Shown here one piece after another: positions 25,600 to 34,789 of a stretch of DNA of 64,000 nucleotides. A program made the position numbers and the translations under genes. The notes under the pieces are model-generated. The model did not search any database, was not told the origin of the DNA, and saw only the letters and a program-made list of their open reading frames with translations. The DNA comes from CALJXB01 sp965225935 (GTDB lineage Bacteria > Pseudomonadota > Alphaproteobacteria > Kiloniellales > JAKSDN01), in NCBI GenBank assembly GCA_965225935.1, contig CBDDCC010000017.1:25752-89751 (forward strand). The letters are read 5' to 3'. Each line of letters begins with the position of its first letter. The stretch's first letter is position 1.

Positions 25600-25964
25600 G
25601 TGGCCTGCCTCAGGCTGTCTTCGAAGCTGGACGTTTCGCCCGCCTCCTCAGTCCGCTCCGATGGGGCGCCTGTCTCGCCGTCCGCAGCCGCCTCCGCTTG
25701 GCCGCCGATGCCGCCCTCCACCAGGACGTCCTGGCTGGCGCCCAGCAGCAGCAGGTGCTCGGTCGCGTCGCGGCGCACCAGCACCAGCTTGCGCCGGGAA
25801 TCGAGCGGCGCGACCTCGACCACCGACAGCCGCCGCGTCTTGCCGGGATTGGGGGTCAGACGGCCGCCCAGGCCGAAGCGGCGGGCCGCCCAGCCGGCGG
25901 CGCCGATCAGCGCGAGCACGAACAGCAGCGCGCCAAGGAAGCGGAAGTAGACGTCGATCTCCAT
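25596..25964 (-). CDS. fliO: FliO-like flagellar biosynthesis protein
   Basis: FliO is a small membrane protein that helps assemble the FliP ring. The 122 residues have one TM helix (FLGALLFVLALIGAAGWAARRFG, about 9-31), then the FliO beta strand region (RLSVVEVAPLDSRRKLVLVRRDATEHLLLLG) and a disordered acidic tail. Translational overlap with fliP (ATGA) supports the call. Confidence 0.88.
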   Translation of the reverse strand: MEIDVYFRFLGALLFVLALIGAAGWAARRFGLGGRLTPNPGKTRRLSVVEVAPLDSRRKLVLVRRDATEHLLLLGASQDVLVEGGIGGQAEAAADGETGAPSERTEEAGETSSFEDSLRQAT

Positions 25965-25969
25965 GACCG

Positions 25970-26308
25970 CTAGCGGTCCGGCGGGCCCTTGCCCGCCTGG
26001 GGCTGGCCGTAGGCGGAGACCGCCTTGCGGCGCCTAGCGTTCTCTCCGAGGGTGGATTCGAGCGCGGCCATGGTCTGCCGGATCCGCTCCGTCAGCCCGC
26101 CCAGCTCGTCGTAGAGGGCGAGCAGCCGAGCCTTGAAGGCCGGGCTCTCGCCGGCCGGAAGCGTCTCGATCCGGCCGCAGACTTGACGGATGCCGCCGTC
26201 GAGCAGGCTCAGGTCGATGGTCGCGCCGCGGTCCACGTCGGCCCGGGCGCGGGCGACCAGGCCCTCGATCCGGTCCAGCTCTTCGGCAATCGACGGGTGG
26301 GCGCTCAT
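25970..26308 (-). CDS. Small helical protein of the csrA-fliP cluster, unknown function
   Basis: The 112-residue soluble protein is predicted all-helical, with IAEELDRIEGLVARARADVDRG and a helix pair ending AALESTLGENARRRKAVSAYG, and a basic tail. GAGG lies 8 bases before the ATG. It lies 5 bases upstream of fliO and 10 bases after the FlhB-like gene, so it is part of the flagellar operon. By size and position it could be an export chaperone (FliT-like), but I cannot show homology. Confidence 0.65.
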   Translation of the reverse strand: MSAHPSIAEELDRIEGLVARARADVDRGATIDLSLLDGGIRQVCGRIETLPAGESPAFKARLLALYDELGGLTERIRQTMAALESTLGENARRRKAVSAYGQPQAGKGPPDR

Positions 26309-26318
26309 GGCTCGGCCC

Positions 26319-26693
26319 TCATGGTTCGGCGGTCATGGGTTCGGTGCCAACGGGTTCGGCGCCCGCGAGGTCCGGGCTTCCCGCGTTGGCGCGGTAGACG
26401 TAGGAGAGAATCTCGGCCACCGCGGCCAGCGCCTCCAGCGGCACCTCGCAGTCGATCTCGATGGCCTTCAGGATCTCGGCCAGGTCGGCGTCCGTGCGCA
26501 CCTTGACGCCCCGCTCGAAGGCGATTGCGAGGATCTGCTCGGCCACCGCGCCCTCGCCCTTGGCGGTCACCCGCGGCGCGCGCGACCGGGCGCCCTGGCG
26601 CTGGACCGCGACGGCGACGGAGCGCTTCTCGTCGCCGCGCCCGTCGGCCGCTTGAGGCTGATCGACCAAGGGGGTCTCCAATGCTGGTGGCAC
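26319..26693 (-). CDS. FlhB C-terminal-domain homologue (FhlB-like)
   Basis: The 124 residues contain the cytoplasmic FlhB-type fold without membrane helices: RVTAKGEGAVAEQILAIAFERGVKVRTDADLAEILKAIEIDCEVPLEALAAVAEILSYVYR. The NPTH autocleavage motif is absent. Such stand-alone FlhB-C homologues occur in flagellar loci and may modulate substrate switching. The start is a GTG at 26693 with GGAG 5 bases upstream of it. A full-length flhB with NPTH is also in the window. Confidence 0.8.
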   Translation of the reverse strand: MPPALETPLVDQPQAADGRGDEKRSVAVAVQRQGARSRAPRVTAKGEGAVAEQILAIAFERGVKVRTDADLAEILKAIEIDCEVPLEALAAVAEILSYVYRANAGSPDLAGAEPVGTEPMTAEP

Positions 26694-26886
26694 GTCCTCT
26701 CCGAGGCTCCCGCGCGGGCGCGCCCGCCGAAGGCCTCGGCAAACCTTTCCCGATGCTGTCGGATTAGGGTTAATGAAGGCTTGATGGAGCGGCCCCGCCG
26801 GACCGACGTCGGGCCTAATCTCGGCCCGCTTCCGGGCGTCTCAGGGGATGCCGGACTGCCCGCCTCGAGGACGGGCCCAGGCCCCG

Positions 26887-27171
26887 TCAGCCAGCCTCGC
26901 GCTTGGCCTCGGGCACCGCCTCCGCCTCCGGCTCGCAGGGCGGCTTGGCTCCGGCGCCCTGGCCCAGCGCCTCGGCCAGGGCATCGCTGCCCGCCGCCGC
27001 GGCCCGGTTCTCCTCCTGGATGCGCTCGTGGATCTCCCGGCGCAGCACGGTCGCCTCGGCCGGGAAGGTGAAGCCCAGCTTGATCGACTTGCCGCGGATG
27101 TCCACGACCGTGACCTCGATATCGTCGTTTATGATGACGGACTCGCCAATCTTGCGGGTCAAATAGAGCAT
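26887..27171 (-). CDS. csrA: Carbon storage regulator CsrA with an acidic C-terminal extension
   Basis: CsrA binds GGA motifs in mRNA leaders and represses or stabilises translation; in many bacteria it sets flagellin and biofilm output. The core (MLYLTRKIGESVIINDDIEVTVVDIRGKSIKLGFTFPAEATVLRREIHERIQ, residues 1-52) is complete. A tail of about 40 residues rich in Ala, Glu and Pro extends beyond the usual 60-70 residue length. The ATG at 27171 is the family start; a 10-residue upstream extension is not expected. It leads the leftward csrA-fhlB-fliO-fliP group and is divergent from flgB. Confidence 0.94.
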   Translation of the reverse strand: MLYLTRKIGESVIINDDIEVTVVDIRGKSIKLGFTFPAEATVLRREIHERIQEENRAAAAGSDALAEALGQGAGAKPPCEPEAEAVPEAKREAG

Positions 27172-27413
27172 CGGCTGCCTGCCTGTGTGGCGGCTCCCCA
27201 AAGCGAGGGGCAGGCCTGGAATTAGGAGTCTAACAGCATTGAGCGTTCGTTAACAAGTAAGCAGGCGGATAGCTCAAATACTCGCCAAATTCGAGACAAA
27301 GTAACGGGATCTTAAGCGGCCGGGACCGATAGTCTAGGACGCCGGGAGGGCCCGGACGGCCGCCGTTCTCCGGCGGTGGGCAAGACCGGCGGCGGGGATT
27401 TCCTGGAGCGGCG

Positions 27414-27824
27414 ATGGACGCGAAGCCCAACCTCTTCGACGTGGTGGCCAAACGCATGGGCTGGCTGAGCCAGCGCCAGAACGTGCTGGCCAAGAACATC
27501 GCCAACGCCGACACGCCGAACTACATCCCCCGAGACATCAATGAAGGGCAGTTCGCGAAGCTGCTGAAACCCAAGCTGCAGCCCGTGCACATGACCGCGC
27601 CGCGGGCGGGCCACATCACCAAGCCCGTCTCCGCCGGCTCCACGGCCTACCGCGCGCAAGAGCAGGACGAGGTCTACGAGGTCTCGCCCTCGGGCAACGC
27701 CGTCACCCTGGAGGAGCAGCTGGTCAAGGTGCAGGAGACCCAGATGGACTTCCAGACCATGACCAATCTCTACCGCCGGCACATGAACATGATCCGCACC
27801 GCGCTCGGGCGCGGCGGCGCCTGA
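27414..27824 (+). CDS. flgB: Flagellar proximal rod protein FlgB
   Basis: The 136-residue protein has the rod-protein N-terminus (MGWLSQRQNVLAKNIANADTPNYIPRDI, about 15-42) and the C-terminal helix (VTLEEQLVKVQETQMDFQTMTNLYRRHMNMIRTALG). It builds the proximal rod with FlgC and FliE. GGAG lies 9 bases before the ATG. It is the first gene of the flgB-flgC-fliE-fliQ-fliR-flhB operon. Confidence 0.95.
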   Translation: MDAKPNLFDVVAKRMGWLSQRQNVLAKNIANADTPNYIPRDINEGQFAKLLKPKLQPVHMTAPRAGHITKPVSAGSTAYRAQEQDEVYEVSPSGNAVTLEEQLVKVQETQMDFQTMTNLYRRHMNMIRTALGRGGA

Positions 27825-27867
27825 CCGGTAGAAAAGCGGGCAGCGGTCTCCCGCGGAGGGCTAGCAC

Positions 27868-28275
27868 ATGGATCACGGCAAGACGCTCCACATCTCGGCC
27901 TCCGGCATGCGCGCCCAGAGCCAGCGCCTCAGGGTCATCGCCGAGAACGTCGCCAACGCCGGCTCCGTCGCCGCCGAGCCGGGAGAGGACCCCTACCGCC
28001 GCAAGGTGGTGACCTTCGAGAACGCGCTCGACCGCGAGCTGGGCGTGGAGGTGGTGCGGGTCAAGGACGTCGTGACCGACGGCAGCAACTTCAACCGCCG
28101 CTTCGACCCGGGCCATCCGGCGGCCGACGATGACGGCTACGTGATGATGCCGAACGTCCGGGTGCTGCTCGAGATGGCCGACATGCGCGAGGCCCAGCGC
28201 AGCTTCCAGGCGAACCTGCAGGTCCTGCAGGCCTCGCGCAACATGCTGCAGCGGACCATCGGGCTGCTGCGCTGA
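27868..28275 (+). CDS. flgC: Flagellar proximal rod protein FlgC
   Basis: The 135 residues start with LHISASGMRAQSQRLRVIAENVANAGS and contain DPYRRKVVTFE, then GYVMMPNVRVLLEMADMREAQRSFQANLQVLQASRNML, which is the FlgC C-terminal signature. It follows flgB by 43 bases. An orphan relative is at 60352. Confidence 0.95.
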   Translation: MDHGKTLHISASGMRAQSQRLRVIAENVANAGSVAAEPGEDPYRRKVVTFENALDRELGVEVVRVKDVVTDGSNFNRRFDPGHPAADDDGYVMMPNVRVLLEMADMREAQRSFQANLQVLQASRNMLQRTIGLLR

Positions 28276-28396
28276 ATTCAAGCCCTGAGGGGCAAAGCGA
28301 CAGGGTGCGCCAAGAAGGCGCGCCGCAGACCACCGAGACCACCGAGACCGCCAGGACGGCCAGGGCAAGAGGGCTTGATCGCCCGGGAGGAACGCC

Positions 28397-28711
28397 ATGA
28401 CCGTCAACTTCACCGAAGCCGTCGCCGCCTACAACCGCGCCGTCCGGCAGATGGACGGGGGAGGCAGTCCTGACTCCCGCGGGACGGCCGAGGGCGGAGA
28501 CTTCGCCGCGGCGCTGCGCCAGGCGGCCGAGGGCACCGTGGACGCCCTCGAAGCCGGCGAGACCCAGACCCTGCAGGCGGCCCTGGGACAAGCGGACCTG
28601 ACCGAAGTGGTGATGGCCGTCACCCAGGCCGAGATGACCCTGGAGACCGTGGTCACCCTGCGCGACAAGGTGATCCAGGCTTACCAGGACGTCATCAACA
28701 TGCCCATCTAG
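28397..28711 (+). CDS. fliE: Flagellar MS-ring/rod adaptor FliE
   Basis: FliE joins the MS ring to the proximal rod and is the first exported rod component. The 104 residues have a variable N-terminus and the conserved C-terminal helices (LGQADLTEVVMAVTQAEMTLETVVTLRDKVIQAYQDVINMPI). GGGAGG lies before the ATG. The 121-base gap after flgC is larger than elsewhere in the operon and carries no clear promoter. Confidence 0.94.
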   Translation: MTVNFTEAVAAYNRAVRQMDGGGSPDSRGTAEGGDFAAALRQAAEGTVDALEAGETQTLQAALGQADLTEVVMAVTQAEMTLETVVTLRDKVIQAYQDVINMPI

Positions 28712-28784
28712 GGCGGCTCGTCCGGGCGCGCGTCAGCGCCGGATCGTCGCGAGCGAACGGGGAGAGGGAAGGGAGCGCGAAGTC

Positions 28785-29051
28785 ATGGGGCCGGCAGACG
28801 TACTGGAGGTCTCCCGCGAGGCGGTCTTCGTCATGCTGAAGATCAGCGCGCCGCTCCTGGGCGCCGCCCTGGTGATCGGCCTGGCCATCTCGCTGTTCCA
28901 GGCGCTCACCCAGATCCAGGAGATGACCCTCTCCTTCGTGCCGAAGGTGCTGGTGATCTTCCTCTCCATGCTGGTGCTCATGCCCTTCATGTACTCGACC
29001 CTCGACGTCTTCGCCCACAACCTCATGGACCGCATCGTCGCGCTCGGCTGA
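28785..29051 (+). CDS. fliQ: Flagellar export gate protein FliQ
   Basis: The 88 residues form the usual two TM helices (VMLKISAPLLGAALVIGLAISLFQALTQIQE and VPKVLVIFLSMLVLMPFMYSTLDVF). FliQ completes the FliPQR gate. It lies 12 bases before fliR. Confidence 0.95.
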   Translation: MGPADVLEVSREAVFVMLKISAPLLGAALVIGLAISLFQALTQIQEMTLSFVPKVLVIFLSMLVLMPFMYSTLDVFAHNLMDRIVALG

Positions 29052-29063
29052 GGGGTCCGGAGC

Positions 29064-29828
29064 ATGCTCGCCGCCCTCCTGCCGGCCGAACTCTTCGCCG
29101 TTCTGCTGATCTTCGTGCGGGTCGGCGCGGCGGTCATGCTGCTGCCCGGCTACGGCGAGCCCTACGTGGCGCCGCGGGTGCGCCTGCTGCTGGCGCTCTT
29201 GGTCGCGGTCCTGGTGACGCCGGCGCTGGCGGGCGAGCTGCCGGGCCTGCCGGCGGACAGCCTCACGCTCCTCCTGCTGATCATGGGCGAGGTGATCGTC
29301 GGCCTCTTCCTCGGAACCATCGCGCGCATGTTCATGGCGGCGCTGACCACCGCCGGCATGGTCATCGCCTACATGTCCTCCCTGGCGAACGCCCTGGTCG
29401 AGGACCCGAGCGCCGCCCAGCAGGGCTCCATCGCCGGCTCTTTCCTGAACGTGACGGCGCTGCTGCTGATCTTCACCCTCGACCTCCACCACCTGCTGCT
29501 CGCCGCCGTGGTCGACAGCTACCAGCTCTTCGTGCCCGGCCAGCCGCTGCCTTTCGGCGACTTCACTGAGACAGTGGCGCGGGTGGTCTCCAAGGTCTTT
29601 CTGCTCTCCATGCAGATCGCCGCGCCTTTCGTGGCGGTGGGCCTGGTGTTCTATCTCGGCGTCGGCCTGCTGGCGCGCCTCATGCCGCAGATCCAGGTCT
29701 TCTTCGTCGCCATGCCGCTGCAGATCGCCCTCGGCCTTATCGTGCTGGCGCTCTCCCTGCCGGTCGTCATGCACTGGTTCATCCTCAACTTCGAGGAGAC
29801 CCTCGGCGGTTTCATCACCGCCGGCTAG
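29064..29828 (+). CDS. fliR: Flagellar export gate protein FliR
   Basis: The 254-residue polytopic membrane protein has the FliR features VFRVGAAVMLLPGYGEPYVAPRVRLLLAL-type start, GEVIVGLFLGTIARMFMAALTTAGMVIAYMSSLANA and a C-terminal helix with MPQIQVFFVAMPLQIALGLIVL. It is one subunit per gate with five FliP and four FliQ. It precedes flhB by 23 bases. Confidence 0.95.
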   Translation: MLAALLPAELFAVLLIFVRVGAAVMLLPGYGEPYVAPRVRLLLALLVAVLVTPALAGELPGLPADSLTLLLLIMGEVIVGLFLGTIARMFMAALTTAGMVIAYMSSLANALVEDPSAAQQGSIAGSFLNVTALLLIFTLDLHHLLLAAVVDSYQLFVPGQPLPFGDFTETVARVVSKVFLLSMQIAAPFVAVGLVFYLGVGLLARLMPQIQVFFVAMPLQIALGLIVLALSLPVVMHWFILNFEETLGGFITAG

Positions 29829-29851
29829 GGGAAGGGTCGGGGTAGGGTGCC

Positions 29852-30943
29852 ATGGCCGAGGACCAAGAACACGACGAATCGCAAAAAACAGAGGAGCCGA
29901 CACCGAAACGCTTGCGCGACGCCCGCGAGAAGGGCCAGGTCGCGCGCTCCCAGGAAATCACCCACTGGTTCATGGTCCTGGCCTTCACGGCGATCGTCGG
30001 CTTCCTCGCCCAGGACCTCGCCGCCGGCCTCGGCCGCACCATGGTTCCCTTCATTGCCCGGCCCCACGCCTTCGCCTTCGGCGAGCGGGAGCTCGGCCAC
30101 ATGCTGCGCGACACCCTCAGCGAGCTGGCCCTGGTCCTGCTGGTCCCGGTATCGGTCGCTTTGCTGGCGGCCTTCCTCTCGGGCTTCCTGCAGACCGGCG
30201 GCATCCTCTCCCTCGAGCCCATCAAGCCCAAGCTCTCCAAGATTTCGGTGATCGGCGGCTTCAAGCGCCTCTTCTCCAGCCGGGCGCTGGCCGAGTTCGT
30301 CAAGGGCCTCTTCAAGATCGCCGTGGTCGCGCTCGCCGTCGGGCTGGTGCTTTACCCCGAGCGCGATTTGATCCCGGCCCTTCCGACCATGGAGATGGCA
30401 GGCTTCCTCGACACCGTGCAGGCGCTCAGCCTGCGGGTGCTGATCACCGTGCTGGCGGTCATGACCGTCATCGCCGCCCTCGACTACCTCTACCAGAAGC
30501 AGAAGCACCTGAAAGAGCTGCGCATGTCGCGCCAGGAGCTGAAGGACGAGTTCAAGCAGACCGAGGGCGACCCCATGGTCAAGGCGCGGCTCAAGCAGAT
30601 CCGCAGCGATCGCGCCCGCCAGCGCATGATGGCCGCCGTGCCCGAGGCCGACGTGGTGGTCACCAACCCGACCCACTTCGCCGTCGCCCTGAAGTACGCG
30701 CCGGACGAGATGTCGGCGCCGCGCCTCGTCGCCAAGGGCGTCGATTCCCTCGCCCAGCGCATCCGCGAGAGGGCCGAGGAGCTGGAGATCCCCGTGGTCG
30801 AGAATCCGCCGCTCGCCCGGGCGCTCCACGCCGGCGTCGAGCTGGATCACGAGGTGCCGCCCGAGCACTACAAGGCGGTGGCCGAGATCATCGGCTACGT
30901 CTGGCGCCTCAAGGGCCGCAAGATGCCGGAGCGGCGCAGATGA
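29852..30943 (+). CDS. flhB: Flagellar export switch protein FlhB
   Basis: FlhB (363 aa) controls the switch from rod/hook to filament export. The N-terminus EDQEHDESQKTEEPTPKRLRDAREKGQVARSQE is diagnostic, followed by four TM helices and the cytoplasmic domain. The autocleavage site NPTH is intact at residues 272-275. The C-terminus has the usual VAEIIGYVWRLKGR. The stop overlaps an ATG at 30940, but the frame that opens there soon enters a repeat element and is not a credible gene. Confidence 0.96.
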   Translation: MAEDQEHDESQKTEEPTPKRLRDAREKGQVARSQEITHWFMVLAFTAIVGFLAQDLAAGLGRTMVPFIARPHAFAFGERELGHMLRDTLSELALVLLVPVSVALLAAFLSGFLQTGGILSLEPIKPKLSKISVIGGFKRLFSSRALAEFVKGLFKIAVVALAVGLVLYPERDLIPALPTMEMAGFLDTVQALSLRVLITVLAVMTVIAALDYLYQKQKHLKELRMSRQELKDEFKQTEGDPMVKARLKQIRSDRARQRMMAAVPEADVVVTNPTHFAVALKYAPDEMSAPRLVAKGVDSLAQRIRERAEELEIPVVENPPLARALHAGVELDHEVPPEHYKAVAEIIGYVWRLKGRKMPERRR

Positions 30944-31364
30944 GCGCGAAGATCGGGGGGATTGGCAGGAACGCAGGCCCGGTGCTACTGGATGCGGGGA
31001 TCGGGATCCCGAGTCGCGGCACTAGCGATGTCGGGAGCCACGGGGATCGCCCGGGGAACATGCCGGGCGGCCAAGCAGGGGACTCATACCAAGTCTTGAT
31101 GATAATGACCCATAGGGATCGCTTTTGGAGCGTTTCGGGTAGGAAGCAGGCCGCAGGCGATGTGGGGCATCGGCAAGGCCTGCTGACGCCCGCCGAAACG
31201 CTCCAAAAGCGACCGGGACGGCGGACGTTCAGACCTTTCGGACGGCGTCGCCCATGCCTTCCGATGCCCCACATCGCCGCGGCACGGGCTCCTTGCCGAA
31301 AGATCTGAAAGTCCGTCCCTATGGGTCATTATCATCAAGATTTGGTATCAGCAGCGAGCGCGGC
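30944..31364. other. flhB-cckA intergenic region, mostly repeat element B
   Basis: No gene is supported. Positions 30944-31085 hold a 12-bp perfect palindrome (TCGGGATCCCGA, 31001-31012) and otherwise GC-rich sequence. Positions 31086-31348 are element B. Only 16 bases remain between the element and the cckA start. Confidence 0.6.
31086..31348. repeat. MITE-like element B with 33-bp terminal inverted repeats
   Basis: The 33-bp ends (31086-31118 and 31316-31348, starting ATACCAA) are inverted copies with one mismatch. Inside lie a 19-bp perfect inverted pair (31120-31138 with 31193-31211), a 16-bp perfect pair (31158-31173 with 31261-31276) and a 12-bp pair with one mismatch. The element is 263 bp and encodes nothing. 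The architecture is like element A but the sequence differs. The ends can be read with a flanking TA, so a TA-targeting transposase acting in trans is possible. Confidence 0.75.
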
Positions 31365-33449
<2,085 letters not shown>

Positions 33450-33470
33450 ACGCGGCGAGCGCGTTCACCC

Positions 33471-33651
33471 GTTACTCGCGCGGCGCCAGCCCACACCCCC
33501 ACCCGTCCGCCCAAGAAATCAACTCCCCCGTGGGCACGGCTCGCGCACCCTCGCTTTTGCTTGTTTTTTGGGCGGACGGGTGGGGGTGCGGGCTGGTGCC
33601 GCCCGAGTAAAAGAGCGCCTGGGGGTGTGGGCTGGCGCCGAAGCGAGTAAC
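33471..33651. repeat. Large hairpin plus direct-repeat element C after cckA
   Basis: A 43-bp inverted repeat (33472-33514 with 33568-33610, three mismatches, 53-base loop) forms a strong hairpin. A third partial copy lies in direct orientation at 33621-33651 and pairs with the left arm (33471-33500). TTTTTT precedes the second arm. It sits between the convergent cckA and MoaD-like genes and may act as a bidirectional terminator or be a mobile repeat. Confidence 0.7.
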
Positions 33652-33662
33652 AGAGCCTCTCC

Positions 33663-34034
33663 CTACACCACCGGCGCCCCATACCCGTAGCTGTAGGGGA
33701 CGGGGCCGGAGAGGGCGACCACGTCGCCGTCCTCGAGCGCCCGGGCGCCGTTCACCGCCGCGCCCACCAGCCCCGGCGTCACATCCCGGCCGTTGATCAG
33801 CACCAGGAAGAGCTTGTCGCCCGGCACCTTGAGACGCCCAACCAGGTCGGCCACCGTGGTGCCCGCGGGCAGGCGGTGCTGCTGGTGGGTCCCGCCCGGC
33901 CCGGCGTAGGGGGTGGTGGCGTTCAAGAAGCGCACCTCGACCGCGATCTCCACCCCGGCCAGGTTGTGCCCGGGCCCGGCGTAGGTGGTGCCGTTGCGAG
34001 TGCAATCCGGGGACTTGGGCCGGGACTCGGACAT
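33663..34034 (-). CDS. MoaD/ThiS-like beta-grasp protein without a C-terminal diglycine
   Basis: Residues about 30-115 have the ubiquitin-like beta-grasp layout: VEIAVEVRFLNATTPYAGPGG, HRLPAGTTVADLVGRLKVPGD, KLFLVLINGRDV and a closing ALEDGDVVALSGPVPYSYGYGAPVV. The Gly-Gly end that MoaD and ThiS need for adenylation is replaced by YGYGAPVV. The motif YAGPG occurs twice (about residues 18-22 and 43-47). The ATG at 34034 has AAGGAG 10 bases upstream; another ATG at 34043 lies too close to it. No cofactor or sulfur-transfer gene is adjacent, so its partner is unknown. Confidence 0.7.
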   Translation of the reverse strand: MSESRPKSPDCTRNGTTYAGPGHNLAGVEIAVEVRFLNATTPYAGPGGTHQQHRLPAGTTVADLVGRLKVPGDKLFLVLINGRDVTPGLVGAAVNGARALEDGDVVALSGPVPYSYGYGAPVV

Positions 34035-34212
34035 GCAGTTCATACTCCTTACTCGAACAGGTCGCGGACTGACCTTCCCCGCGCTTTCCGCCGCGACCCG
34101 CAATGAATAGCGGCTCGCGGGACTTAGCTCATTGATTTTCATCAAGGTGCGGTCTCGGCAGAGCTTGACTGCGCGCACTGACACGCTGTTCGTTGGGCGA
34201 GACGGCGAGCAT

Positions 34213-34237
34213 GTATGTTCTTTTTATGTTTACATAC
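34213..34237. promoter_or_regulatory. Inverted repeat GTATGT-N13-ACATAC upstream of the low-GC cassette
   Basis: The AT-rich stretch 34213-34240 contains GTATGT and ACATAC in inverted orientation around a T-rich spacer, and ends in TACTAT, a possible -10 box. It lies about 80 bases before the cassette's first ATG and may be promoter plus operator. Confidence 0.3.
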
Positions 34238-34315
34238 TATGGTCGACTAAGTGCCTGAGACAGCAGTCTTGCCATTTTTTGGTCTGTTGCTGACGAGATC
34301 TGCTACGATTCCGCG

Positions 34316-34789
34316 ATGCGACTCCGGCAAGTCATCGCGGCACCCAAGGCAAACATCAGGATTGGGAGTTGGAAGTCTGGGAAAGTCCCACGGGCTGACT
34401 ATCCTCTTTGGCGCGGGGCCTACAACATGGGCCAGTCCGTCAATTGGTGCGTGATTGCATTCTCAGCACTTGGCCGAGATTTCCGGGTCTTGGTATGCCT
34501 CCACGAAATGAAGGAGATCTATCGAGCGATACTTGGGGCGAAGGAGTCGCAACTCATTAAGGTATTGTGTTGCTTTGAGTTTCATGGAGGGGAACCAGGC
34601 TGGCATTGCCACGCAACATGCGATGATCTATCGAGAGTTCCAGACGGTGTGATGCGTGGACCATGGATTGTGCGGTTGCCGGGGGCTGGAAATTTCCACC
34701 GTAGGACTCAGTTTAGTGTTACGAAAGAATCCGCGACTCGGCTCGCCATCGACCGGTATCAAATCGAAGAGAAGGGCGCCCTGCTATGA
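34316..34789 (+). CDS. Unknown 157-residue protein, first gene of a low-GC cassette
   Basis: I do not recognise this protein. It is soluble, mixed alpha/beta, with no signal peptide. Notable features are a central hydrophobic strand (IKVLCCFEFHGGEPGWHCHATCDDL, about 81-105) with two Cys, three His and Asp residues that could bind a metal, and a basic C-terminal part (GAGNFHRRTQFSV). Base composition is clearly lower in GC than the surroundings, with many A/T-ending codons, which suggests recent transfer. No strong ribosome site precedes the ATG at 34316. Its stop overlaps the next start by four bases, so the two proteins are made together. Confidence 0.6.
   Translation: MRLRQVIAAPKANIRIGSWKSGKVPRADYPLWRGAYNMGQSVNWCVIAFSALGRDFRVLVCLHEMKEIYRAILGAKESQLIKVLCCFEFHGGEPGWHCHATCDDLSRVPDGVMRGPWIVRLPGAGNFHRRTQFSVTKESATRLAIDRYQIEEKGALL

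Noticed and set aside
30940..31308. A small gene overlapping the flhB stop
   Set aside because: The ATGA overlap looks attractive, but the frame soon enters the inverted-repeat element B and has no protein-like character.
31254..31364. An N-terminal extension of CckA into element B
   Set aside because: The frame is open, but the TM anchor starts at 31365 and the extra residues would be encoded by the repeat element.
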